Both the position numbers and the translations under genes were made by a program. 39,987 bases of DNA, from NCBI GenBank assembly GCA_020721225.1, contig DYNE01000021.1, positions 1 to 39,987 on the forward strand, given 5' to 3'. The stretch's first letter is position 1; each line of letters begins with the position of its first letter. Below the pieces are notes generated by a model. That model did not search any database and had not been told where the DNA came from. It saw only the letters and a list, made by a program, of their open reading frames with translations. Origin of the DNA: Pelodictyon luteolum. GTDB taxonomy: Bacteria; Bacteroidota; Chlorobiia; Chlorobiales; Chlorobiaceae. This document shows, one piece after another, positions 8,827-18,651 of this stretch.

Positions 8827-11238
8827 ATGTCCATACCTTCCGCACTGCATCCCGACAAACTCTACAGGAAATGCGATCCGCTGGAGTTTACGTTCACAAC
8901 TACCGAAGAACTTGACGGATCGCTTGAAATAGCCGGTCAGGAGCGCGCACTTGACGCCATCAGGTTCAGCATGGGCATCCTGCATGACGGCTTCAACCTG
9001 TTTGCGCTCGGCCCGAACGGAACGGGAAAACAGACTGCGGTCATGCACTACCTCTCGGGAATCGCCTCACAGGCGGGAATCCCTGACGACTGGTGCTATG
9101 TCTATAACGTCGAAAAGCCCCGTCATCCTTCTGCACTCAGGCTTCCGGCCGGCAAAGCCTGCGCGCTCTCCCGCGATATGGAACGTCTTGTCGAAGCGCT
9201 CTTTACCGTTCTTCCTGCGGCATTCAGCAGCGAAGAGTACCAGGCCCAGGAAAAAGCTATAGGAGAACAATTCCAGGAACGGCAGACTGCGGCTATAGAA
9301 AAGCTTGAAAAAAAAGCTGCCGAAAACAATATCGCGCTTATCCGGACTCCTGCGGGGTTCGCTTTCGCTCCCGTCAAAAACGGCGAAGTGATCAAACCCG
9401 AAGAATTTATGCTGCTGAAGGAGGGCGAACGTGAAGTGATCGAAAAGGAAATCGCCTCCCTGAAAAACGCCATGCAATCCATCATGGCCCAGATACCCAA
9501 ATGGCAGCGTGAAGCACAGGAAAAAATCAAGGAACTGAACCGGCAGGTAGCCGATTTTGCCGTCAAACCGCTTTTTGCGGAGCTTAAGAACAATTACAGT
9601 TCTCTCGGCCAGGTAACGGCATATCTGGAAACGACGGAAAACGACATTATCGAACATTTCGACCGCTTCCTAGAAAAAGAGGGCGCCCCCCACGAGATCT
9701 TTGCCGGCCTCTCGGCCACGAAAGGAAGCTTTTTCAACCGCTACAGGATCAATGTGCTTGTCGACAACAGCCGCTCGACCGGAGCGCCTCTCGTCTTCGA
9801 AGACAAACCCGCATGCCAGAACCTTGTAGGCGATATCGAGCATCTCTCGCAAATGGGAACCCTCGTTACGGACTTTACGCTCATCAAGGCGGGAGCCCTG
9901 CACCGCGCAAACGGCGGATATCTGCTTATCGATGCGCGCAGGCTGCTGATCGAACCGCTTGCATGGGAAGCCCTGAAAAAAGCCCTTCGAACCCGGCAGA
10001 TCCGGATAGAATCGCTTGCGCAGCTCTACAGCCTCGTCAGCACCGTCTCGCTCGACCCCGAACCCATACCGCTCGAGGTCAAAGTCATTCTGATGGGAGA
10101 GCGTTACCTCTACTATCTCCTTTCGAGCTACGACCCGGACTTCAGCGAACTTTTCAAGGTTGCTGCGGATTTCGAAGACGATCTGCGCAATAACCCTGAA
10201 GGCAGATTCGCCTATGCCCGCACCATCGGAGCCATCGTCGAAAAAGACAGGCTGCGCCACTTTGACAGGACAGCTGTTGCGCGAATCGTCGAACACGGGT
10301 GCAGACTCGCAGGTGATGCGACGAAACTCACCGCCCACATGCAGAGCATCGCCGATATTGTACGGGAAAGCGAATACTACGCCCGTGAAAACGACCGTGC
10401 CCTCGTCGCAGCCGAAGATGTGCAGCATGCAATCGACGCAAGAACCGTTCGGGCATCGAGAATCCGAGAGAAGCTCCGGGAAGCGACCCTGAGAAACACC
10501 ATTCTCATCGACACGACATCGGAAAAAACCGGCCAGATCAACGGCCTTGCCGTTTACTCGCTCGGAAACCAGAGCTTCGGCCATCCCGGAAGAATAACCG
10601 CACGGGTGAGCCTCGGCAAAGGAGAGGTGATCGATATCGAGCGTGAAGTCGAAATGGGCGGCCCGATCCACTCCAAAGGGGTGCTGATTCTCTCCGGCTT
10701 TCTGGCCGCACGTTTCGGTATGCAGCAGCCCCTCTCACTCTCCGCTTCGCTGGTGTTCGAACAATCCTACAGCGGAATCGAGGGAGACAGCGCCTCTTCG
10801 GCCGAACTTTACGCTCTGCTCTCCGCGCTCTCGGAAACCCCCATCCGGCAATGGCTTGCCGTGACAGGATCGGTCAACCAGCATGGTGAGGTCCAGGCGA
10901 TTGGCGGTGTCAACGAAAAAATCGAAGGCTTTTTCGACCTGTGCACGGCCCGGGGCCTCGACGGGAAACACGGCGTTCTCATACCGGTCTCCAACATCGA
11001 CAATATCATGCTCAGAAACGATGTCGTCGAAGCCGTCAAAGCCGGTCTCTTTTCGATCTACCCGGTCAGCCATATAGACGAAGGCATTGAAATCCTCACC
11101 GGCATACCGGCCGGTGAAGCAGATGCCGACGGTCTCTACCCTCGGGAGAGTGTCAACGGAAAAGTACAGGCAAGACTTCAGGAGATGGCCCTGAAACTGA
11201 AAAAATTCAATGCGGAATCAAACGGAAACGACGATTAA
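8827..11238 (+). CDS. LonB-like ATP-dependent protease (AAA + S16)
   Basis: The 803-residue protein joins an ATPase part (Walker A GPNGTGKQ at residues 62-69, a long charged helical insert near 150-270, an arginine-finger/sensor region with [15 protein letters not shown]) to a C-terminal Lon protease domain. The catalytic dyad is Ser655 in GDSAS and Lys698 in [10 protein letters not shown], spaced 43 residues as in E. coli Lon. It belongs to the COG1067 type of predicted Lon-like proteases, which lack the classical Lon N-terminal substrate domain and carry the coiled insert instead. It should degrade unfolded or regulatory proteins in the cytoplasm. The next gene, a universal stress protein, starts 2 bases after its stop, so both belong to one stress-type unit. 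Confidence 0.9.
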   Translation: MSIPSALHPDKLYRKCDPLEFTFTTTEELDGSLEIAGQERALDAIRFSMGILHDGFNLFALGPNGTGKQTAVMHYLSGIASQAGIPDDWCYVYNVEKPRHPSALRLPAGKACALSRDMERLVEALFTVLPAAFSSEEYQAQEKAIGEQFQERQTAAIEKLEKKAAENNIALIRTPAGFAFAPVKNGEVIKPEEFMLLKEGEREVIEKEIASLKNAMQSIMAQIPKWQREAQEKIKELNRQVADFAVKPLFAELKNNYSSLGQVTAYLETTENDIIEHFDRFLEKEGAPHEIFAGLSATKGSFFNRYRINVLVDNSRSTGAPLVFEDKPACQNLVGDIEHLSQMGTLVTDFTLIKAGALHRANGGYLLIDARRLLIEPLAWEALKKALRTRQIRIESLAQLYSLVSTVSLDPEPIPLEVKVILMGERYLYYLLSSYDPDFSELFKVAADFEDDLRNNPEGRFAYARTIGAIVEKDRLRHFDRTAVARIVEHGCRLAGDATKLTAHMQSIADIVRESEYYARENDRALVAAEDVQHAIDARTVRASRIREKLREATLRNTILIDTTSEKTGQINGLAVYSLGNQSFGHPGRITARVSLGKGEVIDIEREVEMGGPIHSKGVLILSGFLAARFGMQQPLSLSASLVFEQSYSGIEGDSASSAELYALLSALSETPIRQWLAVTGSVNQHGEVQAIGGVNEKIEGFFDLCTARGLDGKHGVLIPVSNIDNIMLRNDVVEAVKAGLFSIYPVSHIDEGIEILTGIPAGEADADGLYPRESVNGKVQARLQEMALKLKKFNAESNGNDD

Positions 11239-11240
11239 CC

Positions 11241-12137
11241 ATGCAGCAGACCAAACACGGCAACCGGATACCCCCTGAAAAAACAGGTTCTTATGCCATA
11301 CGAAGCATTGCCGTCGGCATCGACTGCTCACCGCACAGTATCGCATCGCTTAAAACAGCGGCCGAGCTTGCCGCAAGAATGCATGCCGAACTGCTCGGTA
11401 TTTTCGTTGAAGACATCAACCTTCTGCGAATGGCCGAACTCCCCTTCAGCCAGGAAATCCGCATCTACAGCGCAGAACCCGAAAGCATGGATACCGCAGA
11501 ACTGGAACGTCTGCTCCGCATACAGGCAAAACAGGCCGAAGCATCGCTGCAACGCGAAGCGCAACTGTTCAGGGTTCACCACTCTTTCAGTGTCCGCCGG
11601 GGAATGGTGCCGAAAGAGGTCATAGCCGCCGCCCTCGGAGCCGACCTGCTGGTTCTCGGCCGCAGCGGACGCTCTCCGACCTGCAGAAAAGGACTCGGAT
11701 CTACGGCAAGAACCGCACTGTCCGGAAGCGCGAAAAACGTGCTGCTCATGCGTACGGGATTTTCGGCCGAGGACGAATCCGTGCTTGTACTCTATGACGG
11801 CTCGGAACCCTCGAAATCCGCCATTGCCATTGCCATTGATCTCCTGAGGCCCGGCAATACGCTCCACATCCTCATGCTCCCGCAGATCGAAGGTGACGAC
11901 AAGGCGATGGCAGACGAGCTCACGATGCTGATTCCCGCGGATATGCTGAGAGTGGAATACCACACGCTCCCCGCCGTTACGGACAGCAGAATCCTTGCCC
12001 GGTACATCCGCATGGCCGATTCCGGCCTTCTGGTACTCAGCGACCGAATGAACCTGCCCGCTGAAACCATATACAACCTGATCGACGAAATCGATTATCC
12101 TGTACTGCTGGTAAGAGATGGCGGAATGAATTGTTAG
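11241..12137 (+). CDS. tandem-domain universal stress protein
   Basis: The 298-residue protein contains two Usp folds (about residues 20-165 and 175-298). Domain one begins SIAVGIDCSPHSIASLKTA and carries the nucleotide-binding signature G-x2-G-x9-G-S as GRSGRSPTCRKGLGST. Domain two begins SVLVLYDGSEPSKSAIAIA and has lost that signature. It is a cytoplasmic stress-adaptation protein whose biochemical role is usually unknown. It starts 2 bases downstream of the LonB-like protease, so translation is probably coupled. The N-terminal 18 residues before the fold are polar and variable. Confidence 0.87.
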   Translation: MQQTKHGNRIPPEKTGSYAIRSIAVGIDCSPHSIASLKTAAELAARMHAELLGIFVEDINLLRMAELPFSQEIRIYSAEPESMDTAELERLLRIQAKQAEASLQREAQLFRVHHSFSVRRGMVPKEVIAAALGADLLVLGRSGRSPTCRKGLGSTARTALSGSAKNVLLMRTGFSAEDESVLVLYDGSEPSKSAIAIAIDLLRPGNTLHILMLPQIEGDDKAMADELTMLIPADMLRVEYHTLPAVTDSRILARYIRMADSGLLVLSDRMNLPAETIYNLIDEIDYPVLLVRDGGMNC

Positions 12138-12198
12138 CTGGTCAGACGCAAAACAAGCCGTCCCTCTCGGCCAGGGTGGCAAAATAAGAGAGTGTCTC

Positions 12199-12600
12199 AT
12201 TCCAATTCTATTTCAGGAATACGATTATAATCCAGTACCAGGCGACGAGGGAATGGGAAGATGGGGATTGTGGGCTGTGAGCAGTTGGCGGTAGCCAGGA
12301 AGAGGAGTATCCTTCGCGGGCGAACGGGAGTATGCTCGCTGTCGCATCGCGGAGTATAACTCGCTTCGCAGTGCTGGAGTATCGCTTCGCGGTAGAAGAT
12401 TGGGGAATTAGTTCTTGGTTCTGAGTTCTGAGTGGAGATCGGAAAAACGAGCTGAGTGTTACGGGTCAGGTTGAAGAGGCTGGAGTTGAAAAAAGAACAT
12501 AATTTTATGCCGCGCGGCGCGCGATACTGCCATTCGCGGAGCGAATGATACTCCCGGGCGTACCCGACCGATACTCCCGCGAAGCTATACTCCTTTTGTG
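12199..12600 (+). repeat. 0.4-kb structured intergenic repeat, copy A
   Basis: This gap of more than 500 bp holds no gene but is largely the same sequence as 21338-21711 in the same orientation, with small indels. Four GAGTAT words at 12305, 12328, 12352 and 12377 are spaced 23-25 bases apart, each followed by a GC-rich self-complementary segment such as CTTCGCGGGCGAACG. The right end carries the reverse complements (ATACTC at 12548, 12571 and 12587). The 17-base arm at 12376-12392 pairs with 12577-12593 with one mismatch. A 43-base AT-richer core at about 12470-12512 is identical to copy B. It could be a non-autonomous mobile repeat or a structured RNA. Confidence 0.75.
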
Positions 12601-12669
12601 CTGGTTGATGGGAAGGAATTTCAGGATTGTCGCTGGCAATATAACTGCATATTTGTATTGGAAATCGAA

Positions 12670-13467
12670 TCAGAGCGCGAGGCGCTCCATCAGTATCGCC
12701 GCAGAAACCGATGCGTTGAGCGATTCGACGCGAGGTTTCGGCCCGATATGCGGGATTCGCACAAGCATCCGGGCAAGCGCCTGAACAGGCCGACTCACAC
12801 CATTGGCTTCGTTGCCGATCACGAGCACCTGCCTTTCCGGCCATGAGGAGAACTCCCGAAAATCCTGACCGGCAAGCGACGAGGCAATAACGGCATATCC
12901 ATGCCCGGCAAGCCGAAAAAGTTCCGTTTCAAGCGAATCCACGCCATAATGAGGTAACGCATAGATGCTCCCTGCAGACGAGCGCACCGCTTTTGCGTTG
13001 TACCGGTCGGCGGTGCCGGCACTGCAGATCATGGCATCGGCACCGAACCATGCCGCGGTTCTCAGAATGGTACCTGCATTACCAGGATCCTGCACATCGT
13101 CAAGGGCAACAATCAGGGATCTTCCATCTGCCTGTTCCGGCTCGAAAGAAAGCAGAGATTGCTGACGGAACACGCCGAAAATTCCTGACGGTGTCGCAGT
13201 CTGGCTCAACTGCACACACTCCTTTTCCGTAAGCGTAAACACCCGGTCGGGATAACTGCCATGAAACCCCTCCGCGGCCTGATCTCCCTGCCTGAACAGC
13301 AAAGCCTCGAGCAAACCGGGTTCAGGCAGAGCATCAAGAAGTTCGCTCACCGTGCGAAACCCTTCGGCAAGAAAGAGACCCTCGCTGTCACGGTATTTTT
13401 TCTGGTGCAGTTTGCCGTACAGCTTCAGTTTCGCCTTGCTTACTGGCGGTACATCATGCATTTTCAC
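12670..13467 (-). CDS. SpoU/TrmH-family RNA 2'-O-methyltransferase
   Basis: The 265-residue enzyme methylates a ribose 2'-OH in rRNA or tRNA using SAM. The three SPOUT motifs are clear: motif 1 VQDPGNAGTILRTAAWFGAD, motif 2 VLVIGNEANGVSRPV, motif 3 ESLNASVSAAILMERL at the C-terminus, which forms the trefoil knot. An N-terminal substrate-binding domain (KKYRDSEGLFLAEGFRTVSELL) is of the RlmB/TsnR type. The likely start is GTG at 13467, preceded by GGGGG at good spacing and overlapping the stop of the upstream gene by 4 bases; ATG 13461 is the alternative. The exact nucleotide target is not determinable. Confidence 0.9.
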   Translation of the reverse strand: MKMHDVPPVSKAKLKLYGKLHQKKYRDSEGLFLAEGFRTVSELLDALPEPGLLEALLFRQGDQAAEGFHGSYPDRVFTLTEKECVQLSQTATPSGIFGVFRQQSLLSFEPEQADGRSLIVALDDVQDPGNAGTILRTAAWFGADAMICSAGTADRYNAKAVRSSAGSIYALPHYGVDSLETELFRLAGHGYAVIASSLAGQDFREFSSWPERQVLVIGNEANGVSRPVQALARMLVRIPHIGPKPRVESLNASVSAAILMERLAL

Positions 13468-14252
13468 GGCTTTGCCCCCGGCTTCTTCAGCTTCGCCATG
13501 ACAGATTTCGGATCGTGCGACCAGTCGGAAGGCGGAGCGCTGCTGCCCTGAGAGAGCCTGGCAATATCGAGATCGACGGAAAAGCCTTCGTCTCCCGAAT
13601 CATCGGAACGCTCCGTAGTGGTCATGCACCGGCGGATATAGTCGTCAAAACCGGCACGGTCATTCGAAAGCGACCGCATGGTCTCTTCGAGAGAACGGCT
13701 TATAGTCTCCCTGATCTCCGTTTTTTCGGCGCAAGCCATACCCTTTATTTTCTCCATAACCTTGTTTTTTGACACATCTCCGATACCGGCCTTCCGGGCA
13801 AGATCGGCATAAGCCGACTCGTCTAACCGCTCGAGAGCCTCAAAGAGCCGGGAAAGACCGCCGAACAGCTCGGCATGCGTCCTGATGGCCTCTTCAAGAG
13901 AACCCGCCCCTGAAGCCTGCGGAGGCACCTTTGCCGGCTTCGGCTTTCCAGCGGCCTTAACCGCTCCCTTATGCAGAAACTCATCGTCAACATCATATCC
14001 GTCGAGCATATCCTTCATATGCTCATCCTGAAAAGCCCGAGCCCGCCGCATCGACACCGTTTCAATCCCGGAACCTCCGTTCTCCTGCATCATGCCGAAA
14101 GAGAACAGCATGCCTGAAAGCGCGACATAGATGACGAAAATAAAAAGCATCCAGCCGGGAGACATATCCCCGAAAGCTGCAACGGCAAATTCTGCGACAA
14201 GCAACGCAGCCGAAAGAGCAAAAAAAAGTTTCCCTGTAAGGCGTTCGTTCAT
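13464..14252 (-). CDS. membrane protein of unknown function with long acidic/charged tail
   Basis: I do not recognise this 262-residue protein. Two hydrophobic segments at about residues 6-26 and 30-52 form a hairpin anchor with both ends probably cytoplasmic. The remaining 200 residues are charged and helical (SLEEAIRTHAELFGGLSRLFEALERLDESAYADLARKA is typical) and contain no catalytic motif I know. The ATG at 14252 has AAGGA 9 bases upstream and beats an in-frame ATG at 14300, which only adds a non-conserved leader. Its stop overlaps the GTG of the RNA methyltransferase by 4 bases, so the two are translationally coupled. Confidence 0.7.
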   Translation of the reverse strand: MNERLTGKLFFALSAALLVAEFAVAAFGDMSPGWMLFIFVIYVALSGMLFSFGMMQENGGSGIETVSMRRARAFQDEHMKDMLDGYDVDDEFLHKGAVKAAGKPKPAKVPPQASGAGSLEEAIRTHAELFGGLSRLFEALERLDESAYADLARKAGIGDVSKNKVMEKIKGMACAEKTEIRETISRSLEETMRSLSNDRAGFDDYIRRCMTTTERSDDSGDEGFSVDLDIARLSQGSSAPPSDWSHDPKSVMAKLKKPGAKP

Positions 14253-14589
14253 AAACTGTTTTCCTTGTTTTCGGTTCTCCCTGATGCAAACAATGTACAT
14301 GTTATACCGGGAAATATCACAACCGGCGCTGAATGGCCGCTACGAATTGCTTCTTAGCGAGGAACGCAAGCGGTACGAACGCTCGGTAAACCCTCCCTTG
14401 GGTTCAAACGATTTCGCAAGCGGCTGAATCTGCCGGTCAGGAAGAGCGCAGGCCAATGCAATGAGCGTAAACGCAGCATTGGCTGCGAACTCTGGATGAG
14501 TGGACGAGGTGGACTTCTTCCTCCCGGAAATTAAAAATAACCCCGATCATTTTCTTATTATCCCTGAATCAAATTCCACAACCGAAAAC
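14253..14589. other. intergenic region before the U32 gene
   Basis: This gap between divergent genes should hold both promoters. A hairpin with arms CCAATGC and GCATTGG lies at about 14453-14481 but has no T-run. The stretch 14330-14430 looks mildly coding (ERKRYERSVNPPLGSNDF on the plus strand), yet it is short, has no good start and matches nothing I can name. A GTG-initiated extension of the U32 frame to 14500 is judged spurious. Confidence 0.4.
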
Positions 14590-15831
14590 ATGCAGAACAA
14601 CGCCATGGAACTCATCTCCCCGGCAGGCGACTGGACCTGCCTTCGCACCGCACTGAACGCCGGAGCCGATGCCGTCTATTTCGGCGCTGAAGGCTATAAC
14701 ATGCGCGCGGGCAGCCGCAATTTCACGCTGGAGGAGTTTCCCGCCGTCATGGCTCTCTGCAGAGAGTTCAGCGCCAAAGGGTATCTGGCGCTGAACACCA
14801 TCGTCTATGACGGGGAGCTGAAAAAGATGCATCGAACGGTTTCCGCTGCCAGAGCGGCAGGCATCGACGCCATCATATGCTCGGACATGGCCGTCATCGA
14901 GAGTTGCCGGAAAATCGGCATGCCGTTTCATATTTCGACCCAGGCTTCGGTCAGCAACTACAGCGCGGTAACGTTCTATGCCAACCTTGGCGCCAAAATG
15001 GTGGTACTGGCAAGAGAGCTGACCATCGAACAGGTGCGCCATATCACCTCTAAAATAAAAGCGGACAATCTCGACCTGCGCATCGAATGCTTTGTTCACG
15101 GAGCGATGTGCGTCGCCGTTTCAGGCCGCTGCTTCATGTCACAGGAGCTGTTCGGGCGATCGGCCAACCGGGGGCAATGCGTTCAACCCTGCAGGAGGCA
15201 GTATATCGTCACCGATCCCGAAGAGAACCGCGAACTTGAGCTTGGTTCCGACTACGTCATGAGTCCGCAAGACCTGTGCGCCATAGAATTTCTCGACGTT
15301 CTCATGGATGCAGGAATCGGCGCATTCAAAATCGAAGGAAGAAGCCGCAGTCCCGAATATGTCCATACCGCAACTTCCGCTTACCGGAACGCCATCGACT
15401 TTTGTACAACCAACCGGAACACTCCGGCTTTCGGCGATGGATATAATGCTTTATCACAAAAACTTAAAGAAAAACTCGCCCTGGTTTACAACCGGGGATT
15501 TTCGGAAGGATTTTATTTCGGAAAACCCATGGATGCATGGACCCGGGAGTATGGCTCTCTGGCAGGGGAGAAAAAAATCTACATAGGGGATGTGAAAAAA
15601 TATTATCCGAAGGCGGGAGTTGCCGAAATTATCATCTTTGCCAGAGGACTCCGCAGCGGCGACAAGCTTTCGGTTCTCGGGCCGAAAACAGGGGTCGCAA
15701 CCCTCATGGCAGAAAGCTTTTTCACCAACGATATACCCTCAGAAGAGGCCGGCAAGGGAGACAGCGTCACCATTAAATGTGCGCAGGTAAGAAAAAACGA
15801 CAAGGTTTATGTGCTTGAAAAAAGGAGATGA
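14590..15831 (+). CDS. U32 peptidase-family protein (TrhP/YegQ-like)
   Basis: This 413-residue protein begins at ATG 14590 or at ATG 14605, where homology starts ([27 protein letters not shown]). It has the U32 signature [19 protein letters not shown] followed by a cysteine-rich stretch, [12 protein letters not shown], which in TrhP and UbiU/V proteins holds an iron-sulfur cluster. TrhP/YegQ relatives make 5-hydroxyuridine in tRNA using prephenate, so tRNA modification is more likely than proteolysis. The C-terminal beta-barrel part ([29 protein letters not shown]) also fits that group. It is 91 bp upstream of the hydrogenase operon and may or may not be co-transcribed. Confidence 0.82.
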   Translation: MQNNAMELISPAGDWTCLRTALNAGADAVYFGAEGYNMRAGSRNFTLEEFPAVMALCREFSAKGYLALNTIVYDGELKKMHRTVSAARAAGIDAIICSDMAVIESCRKIGMPFHISTQASVSNYSAVTFYANLGAKMVVLARELTIEQVRHITSKIKADNLDLRIECFVHGAMCVAVSGRCFMSQELFGRSANRGQCVQPCRRQYIVTDPEENRELELGSDYVMSPQDLCAIEFLDVLMDAGIGAFKIEGRSRSPEYVHTATSAYRNAIDFCTTNRNTPAFGDGYNALSQKLKEKLALVYNRGFSEGFYFGKPMDAWTREYGSLAGEKKIYIGDVKKYYPKAGVAEIIIFARGLRSGDKLSVLGPKTGVATLMAESFFTNDIPSEEAGKGDSVTIKCAQVRKNDKVYVLEKRR

Positions 15832-15922
15832 ACCGAACGGTTTTACGTATCTTCCCTTAAGAGCATTCGCATCCCGTATGCAGATATATCCCTTCAGCAT
15901 TTCTTTAACCTGGACATGAGAG

Positions 15923-17002
15923 ATGATCTACAAAGTCATTTCCAAACCGGAGTTCAGAAGGTTCATCGACGCTCTGGTCAAAGCCAATAACTCGTTCGGC
16001 CCTCGACTTGCCGACCGTACCGCCGACGGCAAGCCGGTTTACCGGTTCATGCCGGTATCCTCGGTCGATGAGATCGATTTCGATTACACGGCGACAGCCT
16101 CATCGGCCAAGCATTTCTTTCTGCCGTTTTCCGAAGAGCTTTCACGCTTCCGCTTTCACGGAAGCGACTGGGAACAGCATTCCGCCTACGAAGCCGACCC
16201 GGTTGTGCTCATAGGGCTGAGAGCCTGCGACATCAGCGCATTGAACATCCTTGACGACGTGCTGCTCAACGGCAACTACCCGTCGCCCTACTATCTGGCA
16301 AAGCGCAAGAACACCTTCGTGATCGGCCTGGACCATCTGCCGCTTCCTGACTGTTTCTGCAAATCGCTTGCCCACCATACGGTTTCGACAGGATTCAACC
16401 TCTTCTGTTCGGACATCGGAGAAAAATACTACCTCTCGATCAACTCATCGAAAGCGTTTACCTACCTCAAGGAGTTTCAGACCGAAGATCCATCCTACGA
16501 AGACAACTGCCTTCTGACCGAACGGCGCAAGCTGATCAGCGACAGTTTCAAAACCGAAATTGACGTCACCAGCCTGCCGAGCATTCTCGACATCGAGTTC
16601 GACTCTCCTGTCTGGGAAAAATGGGGCTCAAAATGCCTGAACTGCGGCACCTGCGCCATGGTCTGCCCCACCTGCTACTGTTATTCGCTCGAAGAGCGCT
16701 TCGACATCGATCTGAAAGGAGCATCGCGTAACCGGAAACTCTACTCCTGCAATCTGGTTGACTTTGCCGTGGTAGCCGGAGGACATAACTTCCGCCCGAA
16801 AAACGGCGACCGCCTGAAATACCGCTACTACCACCAGCACCGGGGATTTGCCGAAAACGACAACCAGCAGATCTGCGTGGGCTGCAACCGGTGCGGCAGG
16901 GCATGCCTTGCCGACATCAACCCGAAAGACGTGATCAACGACCTCAGAATGGAGAAGGATTCATGCATGATATGCGTTTCACAATCCCCCGGCAGGATAT
17001 GA
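15923..17002 (+). CDS. hydB: sulfhydrogenase beta subunit, iron-sulfur protein
   Basis: The 359-residue protein is the electron-transfer subunit of a cytoplasmic NAD(P)-linked [NiFe] hydrogenase (group 3b type) and is related to anaerobic sulfite reductase subunit A. The N-terminal two thirds has the family fold. Two [4Fe-4S] motifs follow: [14 protein letters not shown] beginning at Cys238 and [17 protein letters not shown] beginning at Cys318. It passes electrons between the small subunit and the flavoprotein. It is the first gene of hydB-hydG-hydD-hydA, and its TGA overlaps the preferred ATG of hydG. No promoter motif is obvious upstream. Confidence 0.9.
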   Translation: MIYKVISKPEFRRFIDALVKANNSFGPRLADRTADGKPVYRFMPVSSVDEIDFDYTATASSAKHFFLPFSEELSRFRFHGSDWEQHSAYEADPVVLIGLRACDISALNILDDVLLNGNYPSPYYLAKRKNTFVIGLDHLPLPDCFCKSLAHHTVSTGFNLFCSDIGEKYYLSINSSKAFTYLKEFQTEDPSYEDNCLLTERRKLISDSFKTEIDVTSLPSILDIEFDSPVWEKWGSKCLNCGTCAMVCPTCYCYSLEERFDIDLKGASRNRKLYSCNLVDFAVVAGGHNFRPKNGDRLKYRYYHQHRGFAENDNQQICVGCNRCGRACLADINPKDVINDLRMEKDSCMICVSQSPGRI

Positions 17003-17880
17003 ACCGTGAGGCCTTCGCCTCGTCGGTTCCGGATTTCAACCGGAAATCGGAAATCATGAAAACCGATACCGGCTACAAGTGCCGTATCACCAACATCATC
17101 AGCCTGACGGAGCAGGAAAAGCTCTTTCAGCTCCGTATTGCCGACCCTCAGGAACGCCGCATATTCCGGTTCAAACCCGGCCAGTTCCTGATGCTCGAAC
17201 TGCCGGGATACGGCGACGTGCCGATCTCCATATCGAGCGCCAGCAGCAATCACGAGTTCATCGAACTCTGTATCCGCAAGGCGGGGCACGTCACCTCGGC
17301 GCTCTTCAGGACCGAACCCGGCATGCATGTAGCCATCAGAGGCCCGTTCGGGTCGTCGTTTCCCATGGACGAGATGACGGGCCACCATGTGCTGCTCGTC
17401 GCCGGAGGACTCGGCATCGCCCCGCTACGGGCGCCGCTCTTCTGGATCAACGAGCACCGCGACCGGTTCCGGGACGTACACCTGCTTTACGGAGCCAAAG
17501 AGCCCTCGCAGCTCCTTTTCTCCTACCAGTTCGAGGAGTGGAAGACCATCAGCCACATACGGCTGCACACGATCGTTGAGCATTCCGGCGCGGAATGGAA
17601 AGGAAGTACCGGCATGATCACCGAACTGTTCCGGGATATCACCATCGACGCAAAAAACACCTATGCAATCGTATGCGGCCCGCCGGTCATGTTCAAATTC
17701 GTCTGCAGCCATCTCGACCGGTTCGGCATACCCATGAACCGAATGTTCGTTTCGCTTGAAAGGCGGATGCACTGCGGCATGGGCAAGTGCTGCCGCTGCA
17801 TGGTGGGATCGACCTTTACCTGTATCGACGGACCGGTCTTCGACTACTGGTCGGTCATGAACCTGAAAGAGGCAATTTAG
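16999..17880 (+). CDS. hydG: sulfhydrogenase gamma subunit, FAD/NAD(P)-binding reductase
   Basis: This roughly 293-residue flavoprotein exchanges electrons with NAD(P)H. A ferredoxin-reductase-like FAD domain ([23 protein letters not shown]) is followed by the nucleotide-binding domain ([31 protein letters not shown]). The C-terminus has a [2Fe-2S] motif of the dihydroorotate dehydrogenase B type, C259-x4-C264-x2-C267-x7-C275. ATG 16999 overlaps the hydB stop as ATGA and has an AGGA upstream. ATG 16963 with AAGGA in front is a real alternative, and homology proper starts near 17056. It sits second in the hyd operon and hydD starts 12 bases later. Confidence 0.9.
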   Translation: MNREAFASSVPDFNRKSEIMKTDTGYKCRITNIISLTEQEKLFQLRIADPQERRIFRFKPGQFLMLELPGYGDVPISISSASSNHEFIELCIRKAGHVTSALFRTEPGMHVAIRGPFGSSFPMDEMTGHHVLLVAGGLGIAPLRAPLFWINEHRDRFRDVHLLYGAKEPSQLLFSYQFEEWKTISHIRLHTIVEHSGAEWKGSTGMITELFRDITIDAKNTYAIVCGPPVMFKFVCSHLDRFGIPMNRMFVSLERRMHCGMGKCCRCMVGSTFTCIDGPVFDYWSVMNLKEAI

Positions 17881-17892
17881 GCCTGTCGCCGT

Positions 17893-18651
17893 ATGAAAAA
17901 TCCCGTCTATACATTCGAAAAACTGAAATTCGCCTCGTTCGAATTCACCTGCTGCGAAGGGTGCCAGCTGCAGCTCGCCAACCGGGAAGCGTCGCTTGCG
18001 GAGTTCTTCAGCCTGCTCGATGTCAGAACGTTCAGGGAGATCTCTTCGGAAAAACATGACGACTACGATGTCGCCTTCGTGGAGGGCAGCATCAGCCGCA
18101 GCGACGAAATCGAACGGCTTCTGGCCATCCGCCGTCAGGCGAAAACGCTGGTCGCGTTCGGAACGTGCGCCTGCTTCGGCGGAGTCAACAGCCTGAAAAA
18201 CCGTTACCCTGTAGAAGAGTGCATTGCGGAGGTGTACGACGGCCTGCCGGTCGAGAGCCTTCCGGTGCGCAAAATAAGCGACATCGTCAAGGTCGATTTC
18301 TCCATACCCGGCTGCCCTGTCGCCAAAAAGGAGGTCGAATGGATCGTGGTGAACCTTGTCACCGGCTCTCTTGCCACCCTGCCGAAATATCCGGTCTGCG
18401 TGGAGTGCAAGGAGCAGCTGAATACCTGTCTTTTCGACCTTGGCGAGATCTGCCTCGGCCCGATCACCAGAGCAGGATGCGATGCGGTCTGCACAACGGG
18501 AAAAACTCCCTGTCTCGGCTGCCGGGGTCCTGCCGACGACATCAACTTTCCGGCATTCCTCGAACTGGTTGAAAAACGCGGACTCAGCCGGAGGGATCTT
18601 AAGGAAAAGCTCGGTTTCTATAACGCATTCGAAGCATACCCGTGCCCATGA
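17893..18651 (+). CDS. hydD: sulfhydrogenase delta subunit ([NiFe] small subunit)
   Basis: The 252-residue protein is the small subunit that carries the iron-sulfur wire to the Ni-Fe site. The proximal cluster ligands are visible in [21 protein letters not shown] and PGCPVAKKE. The C-terminal cysteine-rich part ([35 protein letters not shown]) should bind two further [4Fe-4S] clusters. There is no twin-arginine signal, so the enzyme is cytoplasmic, as expected for group 3b. Its TGA overlaps the hydA ATG as ATGA, giving coupled synthesis of the two core subunits. Confidence 0.92.
   Translation: MKNPVYTFEKLKFASFEFTCCEGCQLQLANREASLAEFFSLLDVRTFREISSEKHDDYDVAFVEGSISRSDEIERLLAIRRQAKTLVAFGTCACFGGVNSLKNRYPVEECIAEVYDGLPVESLPVRKISDIVKVDFSIPGCPVAKKEVEWIVVNLVTGSLATLPKYPVCVECKEQLNTCLFDLGEICLGPITRAGCDAVCTTGKTPCLGCRGPADDINFPAFLELVEKRGLSRRDLKEKLGFYNAFEAYPCP

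Noticed and set aside
9670-10671. 333-codon minus-strand frame opposite the LonB-like protease
   Set aside because: It is antisense to a protease whose catalytic residues are all in place, and has no ribosome site or family features.
12197-12844. 215-codon minus-strand frame running from repeat copy A into the RNA methyltransferase
   Set aside because: Its N-terminal third is the methyltransferase read in the wrong frame and the rest is the structured repeat. A similar accidental frame exists in copy B.
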